This document shows, piece after piece, positions 57,230 to 64,000 of a DNA stretch of 64,000 nt. The stretch comes from Mycobacterium sp. 1164985.4 (GTDB lineage Bacteria > Actinomycetota > Actinomycetes > Mycobacteriales > Mycobacteriaceae). Below the pieces are notes generated by a model. It ran no database searches, was not told where the DNA came from, and saw nothing but the letters and a program-made list of their open reading frames with translations. The stretch spans positions 27,483 to 91,482 of the forward strand of contig NZ_LZMD01000075.1 of assembly GCF_001668575.1 (NCBI RefSeq). Direction: 5' to 3'. A program made the translations under genes and the position numbers. Every line of letters starts with the position of its first letter. Within the stretch, counting starts at the first letter, position 1.

Positions 57230-60200
57230 CTGCTTGGCGTCGCGCAGGTCGGCCGTGTCGAAGCCTTCGGTGAACCAGCTGTAGATCGGCTCGAGGAGTT
57301 TGCGCGCTTCGTCGCGCCGTCCGTCCGCCTCCCACATACGGCTCATACTGGTCGCCGCGCGCAGCTCCCACGACTTGGCTTGCTGATCGCGTGCTACGGC
57401 CAGCGCCGCCTCGAAGCACCGCTCGGCCTGCGGTGGATCGGGCCGGCCTTGCTTCAGCAGGAGTTCACCGCGAATGCGATGTACTTCTGCGGCGTAAAGG
57501 CGCTCGTCGTTGCGTCGGACCCATTCCTCGGCTTCGTCAAGGGCGGCCATGCCATTCTCGATTTCGCCTGCAGCGCCGTAGGCTTCCGCCAACAGCGCCA
57601 GATACCAGGGCCACACCGCACCCATCCGCATCGCCCGACGACGGTCCATCGCCTCGCGGATGTCGGCGATTCCCGCGGCCACCTCCCCCTGCTGCACGCG
57701 CGCCCAACCGCGCGGAAGCAGACACCAAAGCATCATCGCCTGCGACTGTTGCTCGGTGGAGACGCGCAGCGCCTCCTGGGCCAACGCATGCGCTTTCTCG
57801 GGCTCACGGCGAAGCTGTGCCAGCTTGGCGGCGAACAGGAGTGCGATGGCGATGCTGTATGGGTGCTGGAGTTCCTCGCCATGAGCCACCGTCCGAGCGA
57901 TGGCTTCGCTCGCTTCGGCCGGATAGCCAAGAACCCAGCTGGACAGCGAATCGAGGTAACCGCACACGATGCCGGGATTCTGGTTATAAGCGGCGATACC
58001 CGCCAGGTGCTGATCGGGGTTGTAGTACGCCAGGCCCCTACGGCTGTGGACGCGAACATCCACGACGTCGCCCTGCCACCATGCGGAGTAAGCCACCATC
58101 CAATGGGCCGCTGCCAAGGCAAGCGCATCACCATGTGGCTCGGCCAGTTTCAGGAACTCGTCGGATAACTCGCGCGCTTCCGGGAGCTGCCCGCGAAGAA
58201 TCCTGGCGTAAGCCAAGCCCGAGAGCGCGGGGAACGACGCTGAGGTATTACCCAGCTGGCGCGCCAACTCGTAGGCACGGGCGTGCACGTGCTCCACCGA
58301 ATGGGGGCCCGTCAGGATGCTCTGTGCGGGACCCAGTACCTGCTGCAGGGACAGTTCGACGGAGGCTCGGCGTGGCGTGTCGGAAAGCGTCGCGACCAAC
58401 TGCAGTCCGCGGCTGGCGTGGTTCACCGCTTCTTGGCTGGCATGGCGGCCGAGTGCGCGTTTGGCTGCTGCCAGCCAGTAGGGAACGGCTTGTTCGGTCA
58501 GACCGGCCTCGGTGTAGTGCCGGGCGAGCAACTCGGGCTGCGTCTCGACAATCTCTGGGAAGGCGGATTCGATTGCAGCGGCGATCCGTTGGTGATGCTG
58601 CTGCCGGGTGCCTTTCAGTAGCGACTGGTAGGCCGCGTCCTGAACGAGCGCGTGCTTGAACCGGTACGTCGCTTGCGGGGGAGCGCCCTGTTGATAAAGG
58701 AACTCGGCAGCGACCAATTGTGCGAGACCCGCTTGGAGAACGTGTTCGGGCCACGGGGACACGGCCGCCAACAAGGTGTAGCTGAACTCACGGCCGATCA
58801 CCGCGCCGAACTGCGCCAACGACTTGGTGGCCGAGAGACGATCCAGGCGCGCCATCAGCGAGTCGTGCAAGGTGTTGGGGACAGCCAACGGTGCGACCGG
58901 GCCGGCCAACTCGAACCGGTCCGCGCGCTCGGTGAGCAGGCCCGATTCGAGCACCGTCTTGGTGAGCTCTTCGACGAACAGGGGAACCCCATCGGTCTTC
59001 GCCGCCACATCGGCGACGATCTCGCGGGGCAGGGGCTTCCCGCGGGCCACCCGACCGATCATCTCGACGGCTTCGTCGGTACCCAAGCGAGCCAAATCGA
59101 TCCGGGTCATGTCCGGGCGATCGGTCCAGGGATCGCGGAACTCGGGACGACACGTGAACACCGCGAGCACCCGGACGTCGGGGATCTGGTCGGTGAACAT
59201 CGTCAAGAACTCGACGGTCGTCGGGTCAACCCAGTGCAGATCCTCGACGATGAAGAGCACCGGTTGCGTGGCGGCGCGGCGACGAAGAATCGACTGAAGC
59301 GCCAGCATCGTCTGCTGCTTCTGCAGGTCGGGCGGGAGATCGGGGAATGTCGCATCCTCGGGCGGCGGAATGGAGAGCATCGCGCAGAGGTGGGGGAGGG
59401 CATCGTCGAGCGGTAAGCCGCTGGCATTGAAGAACGCTTCGAGCTTGTGGCGTTTGTCGTCGACCGTCTCGGGCCGCTCGAAGCGAAGCACCACCCGTTC
59501 GAAGAGATCGATGAAGGGATAGAACGCGGTGTCCCGGTGATACGGCGATGCCTGGCACGCGGTCACCCAGGCGTCTTGGTCGGCTACCCGTTGGGTAAGG
59601 GCATGGACCAACCGCGATTTGCCGATACCCGGCTCTCCTGTGATCAGCACGACACGGCCACTGCCGGCACGCGTTGCGGCCCAAAGTCTTTCGAGCAGGC
59701 TCACTTCGGCGGTCCGTCCGACCATCGGTGTCAGTTCGGTCGCGCTGACCGCCTCGAGCCTTGTGCGGGCGCTCGTTTCGTGAAGGACGTGGTAGGTCTC
59801 CAGTGGCGTCGCTACGCCCTTGAGAGCGGGCGTCCCGAGGGGTCGGCAGGCGAAGTAGCCGCCGACGAGATCGTGGGTCAACGGACCGATCACCAGTGTG
59901 TTCGGCTCGGCTACGCTCTGCAGCCTGGCAGCGATGTTAGGGGTATCGCCGAGTGCCATCAGTTCGTGTCGGTTCTTTCCGACGACTTCGCCGACCACGA
60001 CGAGCCCGGTGTGGCAGCCGAGACGGATCGCCAACTCGACGTTGTGCCGGCTCCGGAGGCGGGTGTTGAGCGAGGCGACCGCCTCGACCATGCCCAGCCC
60101 GGCCCGCACCGCCCGCTGCGCGTCGTCCTCGTGCGCCTGCGGGTAGCCGAAGAAGACCAACAGACCGTCACCGAGGTACTGGGCGATGTAACCGTCGAAC

Positions 60201-60541
60201 CCTTCGATCACGGCCCCGCACGTCGCGTAGTACTCGCGCATCACGTCGCGCAGGTCCTCGGGATCCAACTGCCGCGACAACGGGGTTGAGTCCACAAGGT
60301 CGCAGAACAGGACCGTCAGTTGCCGCCGCTCCGCATCTGTCGACGCGCTGTCGCCATCGCGCCAGACGAGACCTTGGCCGTCCTCCTCGACTCGGTCGGC
60401 GTAGGCATAGCGGAGTTCGGCGAGCAACGTGTCCAGACGGTCGTCCGCCAGGCCGTACTGCTCCCGCAGGGCGCGGTATGAAACCCGTCCCCGCTCTCGA
60501 AGATGCTCGAGCACGTCGTCGAGCAGTTCATAGAAATCCAT
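57209..60541 (-). CDS. Class III adenylate/guanylate cyclase with AAA ATPase and TPR-like region
   Basis: A 1110-residue regulator. N-terminal helical domain (1-65), then a class III cyclase domain (about 70-250) with both metal Asp (FCDLVDST and GDGLLVFFG) and the transition-state Asn/Arg pair (PNIAARLQ), so catalysis is plausible. An AAA/NB-ARC-like ATPase follows, with Walker A GEPGIGKSR (about 302-310) and Walker B in VLFIVEDLHWVDP. The last 500 residues are helical, TPR-like. ATG 60541 is used. The gene is visibly less GC-rich than its neighbours and sits where M. tuberculosis, as I recall, has esxE/esxF, suggesting acquisition. Confidence 0.88.
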   Translation of the reverse strand: MDFYELLDDVLEHLRERGRVSYRALREQYGLADDRLDTLLAELRYAYADRVEEDGQGLVWRDGDSASTDAERRQLTVLFCDLVDSTPLSRQLDPEDLRDVMREYYATCGAVIEGFDGYIAQYLGDGLLVFFGYPQAHEDDAQRAVRAGLGMVEAVASLNTRLRSRHNVELAIRLGCHTGLVVVGEVVGKNRHELMALGDTPNIAARLQSVAEPNTLVIGPLTHDLVGGYFACRPLGTPALKGVATPLETYHVLHETSARTRLEAVSATELTPMVGRTAEVSLLERLWAATRAGSGRVVLITGEPGIGKSRLVHALTQRVADQDAWVTACQASPYHRDTAFYPFIDLFERVVLRFERPETVDDKRHKLEAFFNASGLPLDDALPHLCAMLSIPPPEDATFPDLPPDLQKQQTMLALQSILRRRAATQPVLFIVEDLHWVDPTTVEFLTMFTDQIPDVRVLAVFTCRPEFRDPWTDRPDMTRIDLARLGTDEAVEMIGRVARGKPLPREIVADVAAKTDGVPLFVEELTKTVLESGLLTERADRFELAGPVAPLAVPNTLHDSLMARLDRLSATKSLAQFGAVIGREFSYTLLAAVSPWPEHVLQAGLAQLVAAEFLYQQGAPPQATYRFKHALVQDAAYQSLLKGTRQQHHQRIAAAIESAFPEIVETQPELLARHYTEAGLTEQAVPYWLAAAKRALGRHASQEAVNHASRGLQLVATLSDTPRRASVELSLQQVLGPAQSILTGPHSVEHVHARAYELARQLGNTSASFPALSGLAYARILRGQLPEARELSDEFLKLAEPHGDALALAAAHWMVAYSAWWQGDVVDVRVHSRRGLAYYNPDQHLAGIAAYNQNPGIVCGYLDSLSSWVLGYPAEASEAIARTVAHGEELQHPYSIAIALLFAAKLAQLRREPEKAHALAQEALRVSTEQQSQAMMLWCLLPRGWARVQQGEVAAGIADIREAMDRRRAMRMGAVWPWYLALLAEAYGAAGEIENGMAALDEAEEWVRRNDERLYAAEVHRIRGELLLKQGRPDPPQAERCFEAALAVARDQQAKSWELRAATSMSRMWEADGRRDEARKLLEPIYSWFTEGFDTADLRDAKQLLEGMG

Positions 60542-60617
60542 GACCGTCCCCGGACCGGGCACCTCAATCGTGCGGCGATCGATCGGCGAATGGAGAGACT
60601 TCGACAAAAACGGGGCA

Positions 60618-61394
60618 TTAGCCGCGGCCGATCCCCGGCGGGCCCGCGAACGCTTGCGCGATGCCCAACCACTCGTCGGCGTCTCCACCGTCGGCGTGCA
60701 CATCGAGTCGCGATCGCGGTCGCCGCTGAGTCACCAGCATGCAGAAGTCCTCCGCCGAACCGGTGACGCGCTGGGTCGCGTCCTCGGGACCCCACGACCA
60801 CGTCGAGCCGTCGGGTGCGCGCAACTCGACGCGGAACGGTTCGGCGGGCGGCTGTCGACCGTTGATCACGAACGAGAAGTCGCGGGTGCGCACGCCGATG
60901 TGAGCGATCGAGCGCAAACGCGCGGTGGGCGGCCGGTGCACACCGAGCGCGTCGGCGACGTCGAGGCCGTGCGCCCAGGTCTCCATCAGCCGGGCCGTCG
61001 CCATCGACGCGGCGCTCATCGGCGGGCCGAACCACGGCAGCTTGCGTCCGTCGGCGACGGTCAGCAGTTCGTCGTGCAGCCGGGTCCGGGTGGTGCGCCA
61101 ATCGGCGAGCAGTTCGGGTGGCGGCGTGGCCGCCAACTCCTCGGCGGCCGCGTCGACGAAGCCGGTCGGGTTCCTGCCCGCCTCCTCGAGGAGGTCGCCG
61201 AACGCGGCCTCGTCGGTGACCGCTGTGAGCGCGACGCGGTCGGTCCACAGCAGGTGCGCGATCTGATGGGCGATCGTCCAACCCTCCGCGGGTGTGGACT
61301 CTGCCCACCGCGCAGCCGGAAGCTCGGCGACGATGGCGTCGAGGTCGTCGCTCTCGGCGCGCAGTTCGGCCACCACCGGCGCGGCACCTGCCAT
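60618..61394 (-). CDS. TIGR03084 family DinB-like metal-binding protein (Rv0036c-type)
   Basis: A 258-residue protein with the DinB/maleylpyruvate-isomerase fold at the N-terminus: AEGWTIAHQIAHLLWTD (about 44-60, one His ligand) and METWAHGLDVADALG (about 139-153, second His). A C-terminal substrate-type domain (about 170-255) has TWSWGPEDATQRVTGSAEDF. TIGR03084 proteins may be mycothiol-dependent enzymes, but none is proven. ATG 61394 is used; GTG 61403 is an alternative. It is 10 nt after the MFS gene and likely cotranscribed. Confidence 0.85.
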   Translation of the reverse strand: MAGAAPVVAELRAESDDLDAIVAELPAARWAESTPAEGWTIAHQIAHLLWTDRVALTAVTDEAAFGDLLEEAGRNPTGFVDAAAEELAATPPPELLADWRTTRTRLHDELLTVADGRKLPWFGPPMSAASMATARLMETWAHGLDVADALGVHRPPTARLRSIAHIGVRTRDFSFVINGRQPPAEPFRVELRAPDGSTWSWGPEDATQRVTGSAEDFCMLVTQRRPRSRLDVHADGGDADEWLGIAQAFAGPPGIGRG

Positions 61395-61404
61395 GCCGGT
61401 CACC

Positions 61405-62688
61405 TTAACCCGGAGTCGGCGTCCGTCTGGCGATTGTCGCGTGCGCGGCCAAACCCCCGAGATACACGGCGACACCGGCCAGGGCGAGCGCCGGTTGGTG
61501 TCCGTCCGGCGGAATCACGCTCGCCGCCAACGCGATTGCGGCGATGAACGTCATCCAGAACAGCGAGTCCTGCACGGTGAACACGTGCCCGCGCAACGCG
61601 TCGTCGACGTCGACCTGCATGGCGTTGTCCGCGCACAGCTTGACCACCTGACCGGCCATGCCGAGGAAGAAGCCGCACGCCACCATCATCGCCAGCTGCA
61701 GCCCGGAACCGATGAGCTGAATTAGAGCCGCAAAGGCCAACGAGCCGTTGGCCGTGGCGTAGCGCCCCCAGCGCCGCACGGCGACCGGCATGACGGCGGC
61801 GGCGATGAAAGATCCCGCTCCTGTCGCCGCGACGAACAACACCGCGGTGCCCAACCCGGCGACCTCGTGAGCGTCGGTGTGCCGCACCATCACCAGCACC
61901 AGCAGGGTGTTGAGGCCGAACACGACCCGGTGGGCCGCTAGCCCCGTCAGCGTCGCCGCGACGGCCGGCACGGCCAACACGGTCCGGATGCCGTGCACCC
62001 AACCGAGGGCGACGGCGTAGACCACGGAGCCGTGCACCGCACGTGCGCTGTCGTCGGGACCGAGCAGGTGCGGCGGGAAGCGCCACGCCAGCCACAGCGC
62101 CAGCGCCACCGGAACGGCCGCGATCAGGATGATCGCCGCGGCGCCGGCGTCGTCGGCGCCGAACAGCCACCGCGGCAGCAGCATGAAATTCGCACCGAGG
62201 AACGCCGCCGCCGCGCCGGTCGCGATCGCGACGGAGTTCATCGCCACCACTTGATCTCTCGGCACGACGTGCGGCAGCGCCGCCGACAACCCGGACGAGA
62301 CGAAGCGGGTGAACCCGTTGACGATCAGGGCGCAGCACAGGATCGCCAGATCGCCCGAGCCGGATTCGAGCAGTTGCGCGACGGCGAGCACCAGCACCAG
62401 CCGGCCCGCATTCGCCGCGACGAGCACCAGCCGGCGGTCCCACCGGTCAAGCAGCGCACCGGCAAACGGGCCGAGCAGCGAGTAGGGAAGAAACAGCACC
62501 GCGAACGCGCCGGCGATCGCCCAGGGCTCAGCGGCGCGCTGCGGATTGAACAGGATCGCGCCGGCCAGCCCCGCCGAGAACAGCCCGTCACCGAACTGGC
62601 TCACCAGCCGTAGTTCCAGCAGTCGCCGAAACTCGGGCAGGCCGCGCACCGACCGCCAGACGGCGACGGGCGCGCGGAAATCGGGCAT
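61405..62688 (-). CDS. MFS transporter (Rv0037c-type)
   Basis: A 427-residue polytopic membrane protein with about 12 transmembrane helices. MFS features include the GPFAGALLDRWDRR loop between helices 2 and 3 (about 72-85) and a basic RRWGRYATANGS segment in the second half. Substrate unknown. It is the first gene of a minus-strand pair with the TIGR03084 gene and is divergent from yqgE. Confidence 0.88.
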   Translation of the reverse strand: MPDFRAPVAVWRSVRGLPEFRRLLELRLVSQFGDGLFSAGLAGAILFNPQRAAEPWAIAGAFAVLFLPYSLLGPFAGALLDRWDRRLVLVAANAGRLVLVLAVAQLLESGSGDLAILCCALIVNGFTRFVSSGLSAALPHVVPRDQVVAMNSVAIATGAAAAFLGANFMLLPRWLFGADDAGAAAIILIAAVPVALALWLAWRFPPHLLGPDDSARAVHGSVVYAVALGWVHGIRTVLAVPAVAATLTGLAAHRVVFGLNTLLVLVMVRHTDAHEVAGLGTAVLFVAATGAGSFIAAAVMPVAVRRWGRYATANGSLAFAALIQLIGSGLQLAMMVACGFFLGMAGQVVKLCADNAMQVDVDDALRGHVFTVQDSLFWMTFIAAIALAASVIPPDGHQPALALAGVAVYLGGLAAHATIARRTPTPG

Positions 62689-62801
62689 GGGGGATCACGT
62701 TCCTCGAAAAGCGGGGGATCGGACCGCATCCACAGTACAAATATCGCGGCGGCGTCGCGCTTGTCCGCCATGACGGGGGCGCCCGGTGCCATGATGGACG
62801 C

Positions 62802-63407
62802 GTGGCGCAGTCAGAAGACCCGGAGGATTTCATCGCTCCTGCCGCGCCGCGCGTGCGGGCGGGAACGCTGCTGCTGGCCAACACCGACCTGTTGGAGCCG
62901 ACGTTTCGGCGCAGCGTCATCTACATCGTCGAGCACAACGACGGCGGCACGCTCGGCGTGGTGCTGAACCGGGCGAGCGAGACGGCGGTCTACAACGTGT
63001 TGCCGCAGTGGGCGAAGCTGGCTGCCAAACCGAAGACGATGTTCATCGGCGGACCCGTCAAACGGGATGCGGCGCTGTGTCTGGCGACTCTGCGGGTGGG
63101 TATGGAGGCCGCCGACGCCCCCGGCCTGCGCCACGTCCAGGGCCGGATGGTGATGGTCGATCTGGACGCCGATCCCGACTCGATCGCGCCCGTGGTCGAA
63201 GGCATCCGGATCTTCGCCGGCTATTCGGGGTGGACGATCGGCCAGCTCGAGGGCGAGATTGAACGCGACGACTGGATCGTGCTGTCGGCGTTACCGTCCG
63301 ACGTCCTGGTCGAACCGCGGGTCGATCTCTGGTCGCGGGTGCTGCGCAGGCAACCGCTGCCGCTGTCGCTGCTCGCAACGCATCCGATCGACGTCAGCCG
63401 CAACTAG
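62802..63407 (+). CDS. YqgE/AlgH family protein (Rv0038-type)
   Basis: A 201-residue UPF0301 protein. Signature stretches are RAGTLLLANTDLLEPTFRRS (about 18-37), NDGGTLGVVLNRAS (about 46-59), FIGGPVKRDA (about 83-92) and IRIFAGYSGWTIGQLEGEI. No enzymatic activity is known for the family. GTG 62802 is the start. It is convergent with the small membrane protein gene; the two stops are 3 nt apart. Confidence 0.92.
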   Translation: MAQSEDPEDFIAPAAPRVRAGTLLLANTDLLEPTFRRSVIYIVEHNDGGTLGVVLNRASETAVYNVLPQWAKLAAKPKTMFIGGPVKRDAALCLATLRVGMEAADAPGLRHVQGRMVMVDLDADPDSIAPVVEGIRIFAGYSGWTIGQLEGEIERDDWIVLSALPSDVLVEPRVDLWSRVLRRQPLPLSLLATHPIDVSRN

Positions 63408-63410
63408 TCG

Positions 63411-63761
63411 TCAGCTGCACGACAGCGTGCAGGTGGCGCATGCGCCGCCGCATCCGCCCGAGGTGGTGGTGGCCGCCTCTTGAGTAGCGACCAGCTTGGC
63501 GCTCTGCCAGCATCCGGCTCCGACGGTCCCCAGCGCCCCGATCACGCACACCGCCAGTGCGACGACGGCGGTGCCGGGGTCGGCGACCAGCGCCACCGCA
63601 CCGCCTGCCGCGAGCATCGCGGCCGCCGCCAGTTGGGTGGGCGCCACCGACCGCAACACGGTCCGCACGGGATCGCCCGAATGCGGGCGGCGCAGCAGCC
63701 AGGCGCCGATCGCGGCGGTGGCGCCGGCTGCGCACAGACAGAGAACCGCGGCGATGAGCAT
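63411..63761 (-). CDS. Small membrane protein with Cys-rich tail (Rv0039c-type)
   Basis: A 116-residue protein with three transmembrane helices (about 2-22, 40-58 and 64-86). The C-terminal tail reads SGGCGGACATCTLSCS, with four cysteines that could bind a metal or form disulfides. It is in the place of Rv0039c. Function unknown. Confidence 0.75.
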   Translation of the reverse strand: MLIAAVLCLCAAGATAAIGAWLLRRPHSGDPVRTVLRSVAPTQLAAAAMLAAGGAVALVADPGTAVVALAVCVIGALGTVGAGCWQSAKLVATQEAATTTSGGCGGACATCTLSCS

Positions 63762-63806
63762 GGGGCTCAGGATAACGAGACCCGTGCCGCGGCCAGAGTT
63801 TGGGAC

Positions 63807-63838
63807 GTCCCCCGGGCGCCAGGCTTCGCCCGGGGGAC
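63807..63838. terminator. Strong hairpin between two minus-strand genes
   Basis: GTCCCCCGGGCG (63807-63818) pairs perfectly with CGCCCGGGGGAC (63827-63838) around an 8-nt loop. It lies just downstream of the truncated Pro/Ala-rich gene (minus strand) and before the small membrane protein gene. It may terminate that gene, or be a dispersed GC-rich repeat. Confidence 0.65.
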
Positions 63839-63842
63839 GGGC

Positions 63843-64000
63843 CTAACCCGGCAGGCCCGGCTGGGTTCCCAGCGCGGTCGCGCTCGGGAACTGCGGGGCG
63901 GCCGGAGCCGTCACTGCGGACGGCGGGTTGGACACCGGCGATGCCGCGCCGGGAGCGGCCGGGGGAGTGGCACCGGGGGGCCCAGTGCGGTCCCTCCCGC
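63843..64000 (-). CDS. Pro/Ala-rich protein, C-terminal part (Rv0040c/Mtc28-like), truncated by window edge
   Basis: Only the last 52 codons are in the window. The residues are Pro/Ala/Gly-rich (GATPPAAPGAASPVSNPPSA) and end FPSATALGTQPGLPG. M. tuberculosis Rv0040c, the secreted proline-rich 28-kDa antigen, is the next gene after Rv0039c, and the composition fits. Identity rests mainly on position. Confidence 0.6.
   Translation of the reverse strand, partial: GRDRTGPPGATPPAAPGAASPVSNPPSAVTAPAAPQFPSATALGTQPGLPG

Noticed and set aside
63807..63838. Possible inverted-repeat end of an insertion sequence
   Set aside because: No transposase frame or second copy at a suitable distance was seen; a terminator or small repeat is simpler.
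1..64000. CRISPR arrays, prophage or insertion sequences
   Set aside because: No regularly spaced repeats, integrase, phage structural genes or transposases were recognised; the tandem repeats at 12159-12371 are coding.

Overview
This is a high-GC window from a mycobacterium, most likely a rapid-growing Mycolicibacterium-type species. It covers the chromosomal origin. Evidence: the dnaA-dnaN-gnd-recF-dciA-gyrB-gyrA block, the rpmH-rnpA-yidD-yidC-jag-rsmG-parA-parB block, three parS sites, the pknB-pknA-pbpA-rodA-pstP-fhaB-fhaA cluster, WhiB6, CrgA, CwsA and CwlM. A gnd gene between dnaN and recF is, to my knowledge, a feature of rapid growers such as M. smegmatis and is absent from that spot in M. 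tuberculosis. Rv numbers below are comparisons with M. tuberculosis from memory, not database results.

Layout. 1-11200 is an accessory flank: whiB6; an acyl-CoA carboxylase carboxyltransferase (-); EVE-domain protein, pirin, GNAT and thioesterase genes (+); a ferritin-like helical protein; two F420/deazaflavin-type oxidoreductases; a molybdopterin oxidoreductase with a divergent TetR regulator; and a DUF7373-type lipoprotein. After tRNA-Leu(CAG), 11655-21443 is the fhaA-fhaB-pstP-rodA-pbpA-pknA-pknB operon, mostly joined by 4-nt start/stop overlaps. 21421-25353 holds trpG, a DUF881 membrane protein, crgA, a PH-domain membrane protein, ppiA, cwsA, tRNA-Ala(TGC), a tiny DLW-39-like ORF and tRNA-Ile(GAT). 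25353-36963 (all -) is DUF3566, gyrA, gyrB, dciA, recF, gnd, dnaN, oriC and dnaA. 37518-42943 (all +) is rpmH to parB.

43151-57229 holds an Rv3916c-type protein (+) and the (-) series mutT4, Rv3909-type, MurJ/pseudokinase, sigM, anti-sigma candidate, trxB, trxC and cwlM; then pcnA and an Rv3906c-type Asp-rich protein (+). 57209-60541 is a large cyclase/ATPase/TPR regulator that looks like an insertion relative to M. tuberculosis. 60618 to the end resembles Rv0036c-Rv0040c (TIGR03084, MFS, YqgE, small membrane protein, truncated Pro/Ala-rich protein). Those genes lie on the other side of oriC in M. tuberculosis, as does whiB6, so an origin-symmetric inversion separates the two layouts.

How the genes work together. 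Replication initiation (DnaA, DnaN, DciA, gyrase, oriC) and segregation (ParA/ParB/parS) sit at the centre. Around them is nearly the whole Ser/Thr-kinase-controlled peptidoglycan system: PknA/PknB kinases, PstP phosphatase, FhaA/FhaB readers, RodA/PbpA polymerase, MurJ with its pseudokinase, CwlM, CrgA and CwsA. SigM with its likely anti-sigma factor and the thioredoxin pair add envelope/redox control. No insertion sequence, prophage or CRISPR array was seen.
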